From assembly GCF_014204865.1 (NCBI RefSeq), contig NZ_JACHMG010000001.1:7280501-7344500 (forward strand): a stretch of DNA of 64,000 nucleotides. The letters run 5' to 3'. The translations under genes were made by a program, and so were the position numbers. Under the pieces are notes generated by a model that was not told the DNA's origin, made no database searches, and was given only the letters and a program-made list of their open reading frames with translations. Source of the DNA: Amycolatopsis jiangsuensis. Its GTDB lineage: Bacteria; Actinomycetota; Actinomycetes; Mycobacteriales; Pseudonocardiaceae. Shown piece after piece: positions 1 through 8,429 of this stretch (position 1 is its first letter; each line of letters begins with the position of its first letter).

Positions 1-912
1 AAACGCTTGCGGATGGATCTGGCGAGGGAAGCGATCCGCGAACACGTGGCCGAGCCGCTCGGGCTCACCGTCGAGGAGGCGGCGATCGCCATCCACGAGG
101 TGCAGAACGCGCAGGCCGCGGATCTGCTGCGGCGGGCCGTCGTACAGGCCGGTTACGACCCCCGCGATTTCGTCGCCTACGCCTTCGGCGGCGCCGGGCC
201 CGCGCACTGCGCCGGGTACTGCCAGGACCTCGGGGTCCGCGAGGTCGTCGTGCCGCTCGGCCCGGTCGCCTCCGCCTTCTCGGCCTACGGGCTCGCCGCC
301 TCGGACGTCGTGGTGAGCGCCGAACTGTCCGATCCGTCCTCCTTCCCGGTCGGGCCGGCCGTGTTCGAAGCCCACTACGGCAGGCTGGAAGCCGAACTGC
401 AGCGGGCACTCGACCGGCAGCAGGTGAAGTTCCACGACGTGACCGTGCAGCGGGAACTCGACCTGCGGTATTCGATGCAGGTCACCGAACTCGCCACCGC
501 CGTTCCGGACACGAAGTTCACCGAGCGCACCGGCGAGGAGATCCTCGACCGCTTCGAGGAACAGTACGAGCGCATCAACGGCAGTGGCGCCGGCTACCGC
601 GAGGCAGGCGTGCAGGCGATCACCTACCGCGTGCGGGCGAAAGCGAGCCTCGGCTTCCCCGTCCAGCTCCCGGAAGTCCCGCGAGCCGCGAGTGCGGACC
701 CTGACGAGGCGCTGGTCGGGCAGCGGTCCGTCTGCCTCGATTCGCAGCTCGGCTTCGTACGCACGCCCGTCTACGACTACGCCCGGCTGCGCGCGGGTCA
801 CGAGCTGACCGGGCCGGCGATCGTGGAGGTGCCGACCACGGTGGTCGTCGTCCCCGCCGGCGTCACCGGCCGCGTCGACCGGCTCGGCAACCTCGTGCTC
901 GGCTACCAGTGA
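1..912 (+). CDS. Hydantoinase A / ketone carboxylase-type subunit, 3' part
   Basis: Only the last 303 codons are in the window; the frame is open through base 1, so the start lies upstream. The sequence matches the C-terminal half of the HyuA / N-methylhydantoinase A / acetone carboxylase beta family: the segment around residues 55-75 reads FVAYAFGGAGPAHC, the usual glycine-rich family signature, followed by EVVVPLGPVASAFSAYGL. Family members form an ATP-hydrolysing subunit that works with a B subunit on cyclic amides or, in ketone carboxylases, activates substrate and bicarbonate. The stop TGA overlaps a possible GTG start of the next gene, which is the B subunit, so the two are translationally coupled. 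The substrate cannot be read from sequence; hydantoin, oxoproline or a ketone are all possible. Confidence 0.85.
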   Translation, partial: KRLRMDLAREAIREHVAEPLGLTVEEAAIAIHEVQNAQAADLLRRAVVQAGYDPRDFVAYAFGGAGPAHCAGYCQDLGVREVVVPLGPVASAFSAYGLAASDVVVSAELSDPSSFPVGPAVFEAHYGRLEAELQRALDRQQVKFHDVTVQRELDLRYSMQVTELATAVPDTKFTERTGEEILDRFEEQYERINGSGAGYREAGVQAITYRVRAKASLGFPVQLPEVPRAASADPDEALVGQRSVCLDSQLGFVRTPVYDYARLRAGHELTGPAIVEVPTTVVVVPAGVTGRVDRLGNLVLGYQ

Positions 913-923
913 GGACCGCTTCC

Positions 924-3302
924 ATGACTGCCAGGATCCCCGGCGCGGACGAGTTCACCAGCCGCCCGATGCCCCGCGAAGAGCTGCTGCGGCAGATCTC
1001 GCCTTCCCTGTCCCTGCACCAGGTCGGCGACGCCGGCGTCGACGCGCTGACCTACGAGGTGATCCGGCACCGGCTCTGGGCGATCACCCAGGAGATGGGG
1101 GAAACGCTGCGGCGGATGTCCGGCTCCCACGTGGTCACCGAGTCCAACGACTTCAACTTCTCCATCTGCGACGAACTCGGCGAGCAGGTCCAGGTCGGCA
1201 TGTACAACATCGGCCTGATCGGCTCGATGGACCTCGCCATCACCTGGACGCTGCGTCATCGCAGCGACAATCCGGGGATCGCCGAGGGCGACATGTTCCT
1301 GTGCAACGACCCGTGGATCGGCGGCGGGCTGCACCAGAACGACGCCGCGGTCCTGGCGCCGATCTTCCACGAGGGCAAGCTGTTCGGCTGGACGACGGCG
1401 ATCGCGCACCAGGTCGACCTCGGCGGCCCGCGGCCCGGTTCGTTCAGCCCGTCGGCACAGGACGTGTTCGGCGAAGCGGTCCCGACCCCGCCGATGAAGG
1501 TCGTGCGGGACGGGGTGCTGCAGCGCGATGTCGCCGACGCCTGGGTTCGCCGGTCCCGGCTCCCGCACCTGGTCGGGCTCGACCTGCGCGCGAAGATCGC
1601 GGCGAACAAGAACGCGGCCGAGCAGATCCTGCGGCTGATCACGAAATACGGCGCGGACACCGTCAAGGCCGTGATGCACCGGATGATGGACGACGCCGAA
1701 CAGCGCCTGCGTGCCAAACTCGAGACCCTGCCGGACGGGACGTGGACCGCGGTCGGCTACCAGGAGCAGTCGCGAACCGGCGACCGCGGGCTGCACCCGA
1801 TCAAGGTCGCGATGACCAAGGAGGCCGACCGGCTCGTCTTCGACTTCCGCGGCACCGCGGGGCAGACCGGCATCATCAACTGCCCCTACCCGGGACTGCG
1901 CGCGGGGATCGTCTTCACGATGCTTCCGTTGCTGGCCGGGGACATTCCGTGGGCGGCAGGCGGATTGATGCGCTGCTTCGAGATCATCACCGAAGAGGAC
2001 ACCCTCACCAACGCCTCGTTCCCGGCCGCGGTCGGGAAGGGGCCGTTCGGGCCGGCTTGGGGATCGGGCAACCTCGTCGCCGAAGTGCTCGCGAGGATGC
2101 TGGACGCCGAACCCGGCCACCGCGGCGACGTGCAGTCGATCTGCAACGGCACCACCGATCTGTGCGTCGTGTCCGGAGTGGACACTCGCGGCGGCGGCAG
2201 CAAGGGCTTCGTGTCACCGGTGTTCGACGTCATGGCCGGCGGCTACGGCGCACAGGTGTACCACGACGGCGTCGACACCGGCGGACGGCTGATCATCCCC
2301 TCCGCGCGGGCACCGGACGTCGAGATGACCGAATACCTCTACCCGCTCGTCGCGCTGTGGCGCCGCGAGCAGACCGATTCCGGCGGGCCCGGCCGCCGGC
2401 GCGGCGGGATGAGCGGATCGGTCTGCTACGTCCAGCATCCCGACCAGGACGGGGCCATGTCGCTGGTCGTGTCGGGTACCGGGAAGGTCGCGAACCAGAA
2501 CGTCGGCCTTGCCGGTGGCTATCCGGGCAACTCGCAGCTGGACCTCGTGGTGCGCGGGATCGACCGGCCTCAGCTCGCCGGTGCCACCACCATTCCCGGC
2601 GGCCTGGACGAACTCGGCGGCGCCACCGAAGTGCTGCCGTGCGAAGGGGAATCCGGCCTCGGCCCCGGCGACGCGCTCTACCTGCACTGGCAGGCAGGCG
2701 GCGGCTACGGCGACCCGTTGCTCCGTGCGGTGGAGAGTGTGCGTGACGACGTGCGCCAGGCCCGCGTCTCGCCGTCGGCCGCACGCGAGGTCTACGGCGT
2801 CGTGCTTTCGGGAGACGGCGAGGTGGACCAGACCGGCACGGACGAAGCACGTACCCGGCTCCGCGCCGAGCGCGCGGCCGGTGCCGGGTTGCCGGACGGT
2901 CCGGCGGTGTCGGTCGGTGGCTGGGAGTCGGTTGGCGTGGCGAGTGCCGGGTTGCCCGACCGTCCGCCGGGGCCGGCCGATGCTTCGGAACCGGCCGCCG
3001 CGCGCCGGCTCGACGACAACCTTGCCGTCGTCGAGTCGGCGGAGGGGCGGACCGTCGTCTGCACGCATTGCGGCACCCGGATCGGACCGCTGGCGGAGGG
3101 AGCGTTCGTGGCGGCGCTGGCCCGTCGCGACGCGGCACCCGCGGACGCCGGCCCGCACATCTGGGCCGACCCGTCAGTGTACGTGGACGCGGAAGTCGTG
3201 TTCCGACAACTGTTCTGCCCCGGCTGCCTGACTGCCGTCAACTCCCGCGTCGTGCCCGTCGAACACCCGCTCCCGCTCGACGACTACCGGCACTGGGCCT
3301 GA
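924..3302 (+). CDS. Hydantoinase B subunit fused to a gamma-like Cys domain
   Basis: This 792-residue protein belongs to the HyuB / acetone carboxylase alpha family (residues about 20-620, with the GDMFLCNDPWIGGGLHQND signature). It is followed by a Pro/Gly/Ala linker and a C-terminal domain carrying CxxC at residues 713/716 and 765/768. That domain resembles the small Zn-binding gamma subunit of acetone carboxylases, which is usually a separate gene. The start is set at ATG 924 because GAGGA at 911-915 is well spaced; GTG 909 overlapping the upstream stop is an alternative. It is coupled to the HyuA-type gene, so the pair is probably an ATP-dependent carboxylase or amidohydrolase. The fusion suggests the carboxylase reading, but the substrate is unknown. 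Confidence 0.82.
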   Translation: MTARIPGADEFTSRPMPREELLRQISPSLSLHQVGDAGVDALTYEVIRHRLWAITQEMGETLRRMSGSHVVTESNDFNFSICDELGEQVQVGMYNIGLIGSMDLAITWTLRHRSDNPGIAEGDMFLCNDPWIGGGLHQNDAAVLAPIFHEGKLFGWTTAIAHQVDLGGPRPGSFSPSAQDVFGEAVPTPPMKVVRDGVLQRDVADAWVRRSRLPHLVGLDLRAKIAANKNAAEQILRLITKYGADTVKAVMHRMMDDAEQRLRAKLETLPDGTWTAVGYQEQSRTGDRGLHPIKVAMTKEADRLVFDFRGTAGQTGIINCPYPGLRAGIVFTMLPLLAGDIPWAAGGLMRCFEIITEEDTLTNASFPAAVGKGPFGPAWGSGNLVAEVLARMLDAEPGHRGDVQSICNGTTDLCVVSGVDTRGGGSKGFVSPVFDVMAGGYGAQVYHDGVDTGGRLIIPSARAPDVEMTEYLYPLVALWRREQTDSGGPGRRRGGMSGSVCYVQHPDQDGAMSLVVSGTGKVANQNVGLAGGYPGNSQLDLVVRGIDRPQLAGATTIPGGLDELGGATEVLPCEGESGLGPGDALYLHWQAGGGYGDPLLRAVESVRDDVRQARVSPSAAREVYGVVLSGDGEVDQTGTDEARTRLRAERAAGAGLPDGPAVSVGGWESVGVASAGLPDRPPGPADASEPAAARRLDDNLAVVESAEGRTVVCTHCGTRIGPLAEGAFVAALARRDAAPADAGPHIWADPSVYVDAEVVFRQLFCPGCLTAVNSRVVPVEHPLPLDDYRHWA

Positions 3303-3334
3303 GGGAGCTGCGGTCCGAGATTCACCACAACGGA

Positions 3335-3403
3335 TAGAACGTTCGGTCTTGACAACAGGTCGGAGTGCGGCCATGCTGATACAAGGTAGAACGTTCGGTC
3401 TTG
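3335..3403. promoter_or_regulatory. Promoter with duplicated TetR-type operator
   Basis: The 17-mer TAGAACGTTCGGTCTTG occurs exactly twice, at 3335-3351 and 3387-3403, 52 bp apart. Its core AGAnCGnnCGnTCT is an imperfect palindrome (AGAACGTTCGGTCT, 10 of 14 positions symmetric), typical of TetR-family operators. The first copy overlaps a -35-like TTGACA (3349-3354), with a weak -10 (CATGCT, 3372-3377). The second copy sits just before the hydrolase start. No TetR gene adjoins it, so the repressor is elsewhere. Confidence 0.6.
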
Positions 3404-3424
3404 CTGAGACCTGGAGGGGCTCTT

Positions 3425-4303
3425 GTGGTGATTCGACGGATTCGACTTCGTACCGCGCTGCTGTCCGCGGGCGCGGCGGTGCTCGCCACGGTCGGCGTCT
3501 CGGCGGCCGTGCCGTCCGCGGCAACGCAGGCCGTGGCCACGACGACCGTGTCCACGGTCGCGGGCGCTGCCTCGGCGAAGCCGGCCGAGCCCAAGCCGAC
3601 CGTTGTGCTGGTGCATGGCGCGTGGGCGGACTCGTCCGGCTGGGCCGGGGTGATCACCCGGCTGACCAAGGCGGGCTACCCGGTGGTGGCCGCGGGAAAT
3701 CCGTTGCGCGGCTTGGCCATCGACACGGCCGCGGTCAAGGACGTGCTGCGCGGCATCGAGGGCCCGATCGTCCTGGTCGGACATTCCTACGGCGGTGCGG
3801 TGATCACCAATGCCGCGGCGGGTGACCGCGACGTCAAGGCTCTCGTGTACGTGGCCGCGCTCGCTCCCGACGCGGGGGAGAGCCTCGCCGACCTGTCGGC
3901 GCAGCCCATCGCGCACCCGATACCGCCGGCGCCGGTCCGGGAGGTGCCGACGGTCGCCGTGGACGGGACGAAGGGCGTCGACCGGTACCTGGCGTGCGAC
4001 GCGTTCCGGGCGACGTTCGCCGCGGACGTCGATCCGGTGACCGCGGCGACCATGGCGCTCACCCAGCGGCCGCTCGCGGCGAGTGCTTCGGCCGAGAAGA
4101 CCGAGGCCACGGCATGGCGAACCATCCCCTCCTGGTACTTGGTGTCCACACAGGACCGTGTCATCGCGCCGGACGAGGAGCGTTATCTCGCCGCGCGGGC
4201 GAAGGCACACACCGAAGAGGTGCACGCTTCGCACGCGGTCATGGTGAGCCGCCCCGGCGTGGTCGCGCACCTGATCATCGAAGCCGACCACGGCACTCGC
4301 TGA
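3425..4303 (+). CDS. Secreted alpha/beta hydrolase
   Basis: A 292-residue alpha/beta hydrolase fold protein. An N-terminal Arg-rich stretch followed by a hydrophobic run (LSAGAAVLATVGVSAAV) is a signal peptide, so the enzyme is probably exported. The fold starts at VVLVHGAWADSSGW (oxyanion-hole region), the nucleophile elbow GHSYGG puts the catalytic Ser at residue 121, and a C-terminal HASHAVM segment can supply the His. This subgroup often acts on small esters or lactones; the substrate is unknown. The start is one of the tandem GTG codons at 3425/3428, preceded by GGAGGGG. It is followed by a DUF308 protein and a flavoprotein on the same strand, which suggests one operon under the duplicated operator upstream. 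Confidence 0.83.
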   Translation: MVIRRIRLRTALLSAGAAVLATVGVSAAVPSAATQAVATTTVSTVAGAASAKPAEPKPTVVLVHGAWADSSGWAGVITRLTKAGYPVVAAGNPLRGLAIDTAAVKDVLRGIEGPIVLVGHSYGGAVITNAAAGDRDVKALVYVAALAPDAGESLADLSAQPIAHPIPPAPVREVPTVAVDGTKGVDRYLACDAFRATFAADVDPVTAATMALTQRPLAASASAEKTEATAWRTIPSWYLVSTQDRVIAPDEERYLAARAKAHTEEVHASHAVMVSRPGVVAHLIIEADHGTR

Positions 4304-4380
4304 ATTTCCCCGCACCGAAAATCCCGAAACCCCCAGAACTCCGAAAACTCGGAACTTCCGAAAACTCCGAAAGGATCGTC
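4304..4380. repeat. Short imperfect CCGAAAACTC-type repeats
   Basis: The 77-bp gap between the hydrolase and DUF308 genes holds several imperfect copies of a CCGAAAACTC-like unit between 4316 and 4375. One of them can fold as CCGA-AAAC-TCGG. It lacks the length of a strong terminator. It ends in GAAAGGA, the likely ribosome binding site of the next gene. Confidence 0.4.
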
Positions 4381-4941
4381 ATGACCACCGTGGACTCACC
4401 CGTCGTCGGCGGGTTCGCCCCGGCGCTGCGCCGGCTGTACTTCGTCCGGTTCGTCTTCGCGATCGTGTGGGCGGCCCTGCTGTTCCTCACGACCAAGTCC
4501 GGGCTGCCGCCGATCGGCATCGCGCTGGTCGTGCTGTACCCGCTGTTCGACGTGGCGGCCGCGATCGTGGACTCCCGTTCGTCGCGTGCCACCGGATCGG
4601 CTCGCGGACTGTACGTGAACATCGCGATCAGCTCGCTCGCCGCCATCGGCATCGCCATCGGCAGTGCCTCCGGGGTGCCCGCGGTCCTGCGGGTCTGGGG
4701 TGCCTGGGCGATCATCGCCGGGCTGGTGCAGCTGGTCGTGGCCATCACCCGCCGCACGATGGGCGGCCAGTGGCCGATGATCCTCAGCGGGGGCATCTCC
4801 GTGCTGGCCGGCGCCAACTTCATCATCGGCGCCTCCGCGGCGGAACCGTCGCTGTCCACTGTGGCCGGTTACGCGGTCCTCGGCGGCATCTTCTTCCTCG
4901 TCTCGGCGCTGCGTCTCGGCCGCGCCGCCAAGGCGCGCTGA
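4381..4941 (+). CDS. DUF308 / HdeD-like membrane protein
   Basis: A 186-residue integral membrane protein with about five to six hydrophobic segments spread over its whole length and short polar loops, including a central VVAITRRTMGGQWP loop. The pattern fits the DUF308/HdeD-like family, members of which are linked to acid or stress responses in other bacteria; no catalytic residues are evident. ATG 4381 is preceded by GAAAGGA. The gene stops one base before the start of the flavoprotein, so the two are very likely co-transcribed and coupled. Its role here is unknown; the neighbours suggest a redox or envelope-stress operon. Confidence 0.75.
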   Translation: MTTVDSPVVGGFAPALRRLYFVRFVFAIVWAALLFLTTKSGLPPIGIALVVLYPLFDVAAAIVDSRSSRATGSARGLYVNIAISSLAAIGIAIGSASGVPAVLRVWGAWAIIAGLVQLVVAITRRTMGGQWPMILSGGISVLAGANFIIGASAAEPSLSTVAGYAVLGGIFFLVSALRLGRAAKAR

Positions 4942-4942
4942 C

Positions 4943-6382
4943 ATGGCCGCGATCACCTACGACGTCGTCGTCATCGGCGCGGGTCCGGTCGGGGAGAACA
5001 TCGCCGACCGGGTGGTGCAGGGCGGATTGACCGCTGCCATCGTGGAGCGGGAGCTGGTCGGTGGCGAATGCTCCTACTGGGCGTGCATGCCCACCAAGGT
5101 ATTGCTGCGCAGCGGTGCGGCGCTCCGGGCGGCCCGTCAGCTGCCCGGAGCCCGGGAGGCGGTCACGGGCGAGCTGGACGTGGCGGCCGTGCTGCGTCGC
5201 CGCGACTCCTTCGCCTCGGACTGGAAGGACGACGGCCAGGTGTCCTGGCTCGGCCAGGCCGGGATCCGGTTGCACCGCGGCCAGGGCCGGATCAGCTCCG
5301 CCCGGGTCGTCGAGGTGACCGGTGAGGACGGAACCACGACGACGCTGACCGCTCGGCACGCGGTCGTCGTGGCCACCGGGAGCGGCGCGCTCGTCCCGGA
5401 CCTGCCCGGTCTGCGTGAGTCCGCGCCGTGGACCAGCCGTGCGGCAGCGTCCGCGAGTACCGTTCCCGCGCGGCTGGCGATCATCGGCGGTGGCGTGGTG
5501 GCCTCGGAGATGGCGACCGCGTTCACCGGGCTCGGGTCCTCGGTGACGGTGCTCGCCCGGGACGGGGTGCTGCCCACCGCGGAGCCGTTCGTCGGCGAGC
5601 TGGTCACCGAGGCGTTGCGGGACGCGGGTGCGACGGTGCGCCTCGGTGCCGAGGCTGCAGCCGTGGAACGCGACGCGGACGGAACAGTGCGCATCACGCT
5701 CACCGACGGCGAGCAGGTCGAGGCCGACGAACTCCTCGTCGCGATCGGCCGGACGCCGAACACCGAAGACCTCGGCCTGGACGCGGTCGGCCTGAAGCCG
5801 GGCGCCTGGCTCACGGTCGACGACACGCTGCGGGTCGTCGGGGAGGACGGAGCACCGGTCGGCGGCGGATGGCTGTACGCCGCGGGCGACGTCAACCACC
5901 GTGTGCTGCTGACCCACCAGGGCAAGTACCAGGCACGCGCCGTCGGTGACGTGATCGTGGCACGCGCGGAGGGCGAGCCGGTCGAGGGCGGCCGCTGGGG
6001 CCGGCACGCGGCGACCGCGGACGAACGCGCGGTGCCGCAAGTGATCTTCACCGAACCGGAGGTCGCCTCGGTGGGACTGACCGCGGCCGCTGCCGAGGCG
6101 GCCGGGCTGCGGATCCGCGTCGTCGACTACGACCTGTCCGCCACCGCCGGTTCGGCACTGCACGCCGAGGGCTACCGCGGCGACGCGCGGATGGTCGTCG
6201 ACGAGGACCGGAAGGTGATCGTCGGGTTCACCCTGGCCGGGCCGGACGTCGCGGAACTGCTGCACGCGGCGACGATCGCGGTGGCCGGGGAGGTCCCGCT
6301 GGACCGGCTGTGGCACGCGGTCCCGGCCTTCCCCACGGTCAGCGAGGTGTGGCTGCGGCTGCTGGAGGCCTACGGGCGGTGA
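4943..6382 (+). CDS. Pyridine nucleotide-disulfide oxidoreductase (mercuric reductase-like)
   Basis: A 479-residue flavoprotein of the dihydrolipoamide dehydrogenase / mercuric reductase class. The FAD-binding GAGPVGENIA motif is at residues 12-21, and the redox-active disulfide pair Cys43/Cys48 lies in GGECSYWACMPTK. A second Rossmann motif (IIGGGVVASEMATAF) binds NAD(P)H, the LYAAGDV segment contacts FAD, and a C-terminal dimerisation domain ends with HAVPAFPTVSE, which provides the His-Glu pair. There is no N-terminal HMA metal-binding domain and no C-terminal vicinal cysteine pair, so true mercury reduction is unlikely. A small-molecule disulfide or quinone reductase is more plausible. 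It is translationally close-coupled to the upstream DUF308 gene. Confidence 0.85.
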   Translation: MAAITYDVVVIGAGPVGENIADRVVQGGLTAAIVERELVGGECSYWACMPTKVLLRSGAALRAARQLPGAREAVTGELDVAAVLRRRDSFASDWKDDGQVSWLGQAGIRLHRGQGRISSARVVEVTGEDGTTTTLTARHAVVVATGSGALVPDLPGLRESAPWTSRAAASASTVPARLAIIGGGVVASEMATAFTGLGSSVTVLARDGVLPTAEPFVGELVTEALRDAGATVRLGAEAAAVERDADGTVRITLTDGEQVEADELLVAIGRTPNTEDLGLDAVGLKPGAWLTVDDTLRVVGEDGAPVGGGWLYAAGDVNHRVLLTHQGKYQARAVGDVIVARAEGEPVEGGRWGRHAATADERAVPQVIFTEPEVASVGLTAAAAEAAGLRIRVVDYDLSATAGSALHAEGYRGDARMVVDEDRKVIVGFTLAGPDVAELLHAATIAVAGEVPLDRLWHAVPAFPTVSEVWLRLLEAYGR

Positions 6383-6398
6383 CCGCCCGGCCCGGGAC

Positions 6399-6429
6399 CC
6401 CGTTCCGCCCGCGAGCGCTGCGGAACGGG
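6399..6429. terminator. Bidirectional terminator hairpin
   Basis: CCCGTTCCGC (6399-6408) and its exact complement (6420-6429) form a 10-bp stem with an 11-nt loop. A second weaker repeat, CCGGCTG/CAGCCGG (6434-6440 and 6467-6473), follows. The hairpins lie between the convergent flavoprotein and MarR genes. Confidence 0.7.
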
Positions 6430-6520
6430 TCATCCGGCTGTCGGGAACCACGGAAAATCGTGACGGCAGCCGGAAATCCCGCGCACAGTTGCGTGGCGGA
6501 CGAGAGCGGGCCGGCGTCGG

Positions 6521-6985
6521 TCAGGCCTGCACGGCGTCCAGGTCGGTCTCGCGGGCCGTGTCGGCGAGGCGGCGCAGCGCCGGCAGTGCGACGTTGATCG
6601 CCAGCTCCAGCGCTGCCGCCTCCTGCTCCGGCAGGCTCGCGACGAGGTCCGCGATCCGCTTCCGGCGGTGGGCGCGGCGCTGCGCCAGTACGGCCCGGCC
6701 GGACTCGGTGAGGGCGACCAGGGACGCCCGGCCGTCCTCGGGATCGCTGACGCGGACGACGAACTCCTGCCGCTCCAGGCGCTGGACCAGCTGGCTCATC
6801 GACGGCTGGCTGACGCCCTCCGCGGCGGCGAGCGTCGTCGTGCGCAGCGGGCCGTCCTCCTCGAGGCGGGCGAGGCAGGCGGTGGCCGTCATCGACAGGC
6901 CCGCCCGGGCGGCCTGGCGGTGGACGACCAGGCCGCGGATCACCAGGCTGGTCATCTGGTCAAGGGTGTCCACGATCTCGCCCAT
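6521..6985 (-). CDS. MarR family transcriptional regulator
   Basis: A 154-residue winged-helix regulator of the MarR family. The recognition region LAAAEGVSQPSMSQLVQRLERQEFVVRVSDPEDGRAS shows the conserved DxRxx wing near residue 85. The flanking helices form the dimer interface. It is divergent from an MFS efflux gene and separated from it by 176 bp that contain a 19-bp palindrome, so it probably represses the transporter and perhaps itself, with release by a small aromatic ligand as is usual for the family. The ligand is unknown. ATG 6985 is the first good start. Confidence 0.88.
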   Translation of the reverse strand: MGEIVDTLDQMTSLVIRGLVVHRQAARAGLSMTATACLARLEEDGPLRTTTLAAAEGVSQPSMSQLVQRLERQEFVVRVSDPEDGRASLVALTESGRAVLAQRRAHRRKRIADLVASLPEQEAAALELAINVALPALRRLADTARETDLDAVQA

Positions 6986-7086
6986 GCACGAAACTATATC
7001 GTGCCGTTATGCAGGCAACCAGTGGGACGCTTTCCCGCTGGGCCCGATGTGGTGAATTCACCCTTTCCTGCCGGAATCCTGCAGTC

Positions 7087-7132
7087 TTGACGCTGTGTCC
7101 GAAAACCTGATAGTAGATAGGTGCCCTATGTA
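7087..7132 (+). promoter_or_regulatory. MFS promoter with MarR-type operator
   Basis: TAGATAGGTGCCCTATGTA (7114-7132) is a palindrome with 8 of 9 pairs matching around a central C, lying 29 bp before the MFS start. A -35-like TTGACG (7087-7092) precedes it and the likely -10 overlaps its left arm, so a bound MarR protein would block RNA polymerase. The adjacent divergent MarR gene is the obvious candidate. Confidence 0.65.
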
Positions 7133-7161
7133 ACTGTCGTGCTCCCGTTCGGAGGACCCCG

Positions 7162-8400
7162 ATGAGTGGTGCCCACGGTGCCGGCCTGTTCAAGCAGCCG
7201 AAGGCCGTGTTCGCCGTCGCCTTCGCCTGCGTCGTCAGCTTCATGGGCATCGGGCTGGTCGACCCGATCCTGCCGGCGTTGTCCGAACAGCTGCACGCGA
7301 CGCCCAGCCAGGTGAGCCTGCTGTTCACCAGCTACCTCGTGGTGACCGCGGTCGCCATGCTCGGCACCGGCTGGGTGTCCAGCCGGATCGGTCCCAAGTG
7401 GACACTGATCGCCGGGCTGGTGCTGATCGTGGTGTTCGCCGCCGCGGCCGGCTCGTCGGACTCGATCGGCGGCATCGTCGGCTTCCGGGCGGGCTGGGGG
7501 CTGGGCAACGCGTTGTTCATCGCGACCTCGCTCGCGGTGATCGTCGCGTCGGCCACCGGCGGTTTCGCGGGCGCGATCGTGCTCTACGAGGCGGCGCTGG
7601 GGCTGGGCATCGCGGCCGGCCCGCTGGTCGGCGGGCTGCTCGGCAACCTCAGCTGGCGTGGCCCGTTCTTCGGCGTCGCGGTCCTGATGGCGGTCGCACT
7701 GCTGGCGACGATCACCCTGCTGGACAAGACTCCCCGGCCGGCGCACAAGACGTCGATCGCCGCGCCGCTGCTGGCTCTGCGCCACCGCAGCCTGCTGACC
7801 ATGAGCCTCACCGCGGTGTTCTACAACTGGGGCTTCTTCACCATGCTGGGCTACGCGCCCTATCCGATGGAACTCAACGCGATCCAGCTCGGTTTCGTCT
7901 TCTTCGGCTGGGGCCTGCTCGTCGCGTTCTTCGCCGTCGTCGGCGCGCCGCAGCTGCAGCGCCGGTTCGGCACCGCACCGTCGCTCTACGGCGCGCTGGG
8001 CTTTTTCGCGCTCCTGCTGCTGCTCATCGGCCTGTTCACCGGCAACCGGGTGCTGCTGATCGTCTGCGTCGTCGCCTCGGGCATCGTCGTCGGGATCAAC
8101 AACACGCTGACCACGCAGGCGGTCATGCTGGTCTCCCCGGTGGAACGCCCGGTCGCCTCGGCCGCGTACGGCTTCGTCCGCTTCATCGGCGGCGGCCTGG
8201 CCCCGTTCGTCGCCGGGCTGATGGTCGACGCGTGGAACATCCACGTCCCGTTCGTCGTCGGCGCGGCAGCGGTGGTCCTCGGCATCGCGGCCCTCACGAC
8301 GGGACACCACATGCTCCGCGACGCCGACGCCCGCATGCGAGCGGAACAGGCGCAGCACACCGAAACCGAGAGCACCGGCGAACCGGCCGGGCACCACTGA
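7162..8400 (+). CDS. MFS transporter, DHA1-like drug efflux
   Basis: A 412-residue major facilitator with about 12 hydrophobic segments. The loop after TM2 reads GTGWVSSRIGPKW, a variant of the MFS motif A, and motif C-like glycines occur around residues 140-160 (ALGLGIAAGPLVGG), typical of drug:H+ antiporters. The C-terminus is a short polar tail rich in Glu/Thr. ATG 7162 follows GGAGGACCCCG. Divergent control by the neighbouring MarR protein supports a role in exporting a toxic small molecule. The substrate is unknown. Confidence 0.85.
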   Translation: MSGAHGAGLFKQPKAVFAVAFACVVSFMGIGLVDPILPALSEQLHATPSQVSLLFTSYLVVTAVAMLGTGWVSSRIGPKWTLIAGLVLIVVFAAAAGSSDSIGGIVGFRAGWGLGNALFIATSLAVIVASATGGFAGAIVLYEAALGLGIAAGPLVGGLLGNLSWRGPFFGVAVLMAVALLATITLLDKTPRPAHKTSIAAPLLALRHRSLLTMSLTAVFYNWGFFTMLGYAPYPMELNAIQLGFVFFGWGLLVAFFAVVGAPQLQRRFGTAPSLYGALGFFALLLLLIGLFTGNRVLLIVCVVASGIVVGINNTLTTQAVMLVSPVERPVASAAYGFVRFIGGGLAPFVAGLMVDAWNIHVPFVVGAAAVVLGIAALTTGHHMLRDADARMRAEQAQHTETESTGEPAGHH

Positions 8401-8429
8401 GGCGCGAGCCTTCCCCGAACGTCTCGAGG

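Noticed and set aside
4943-6382. True mercuric reductase (mer operon).
   Set aside because: No HMA domain, no C-terminal cysteine pair and no other mer genes; only the redox-disulfide flavoprotein core is shared.
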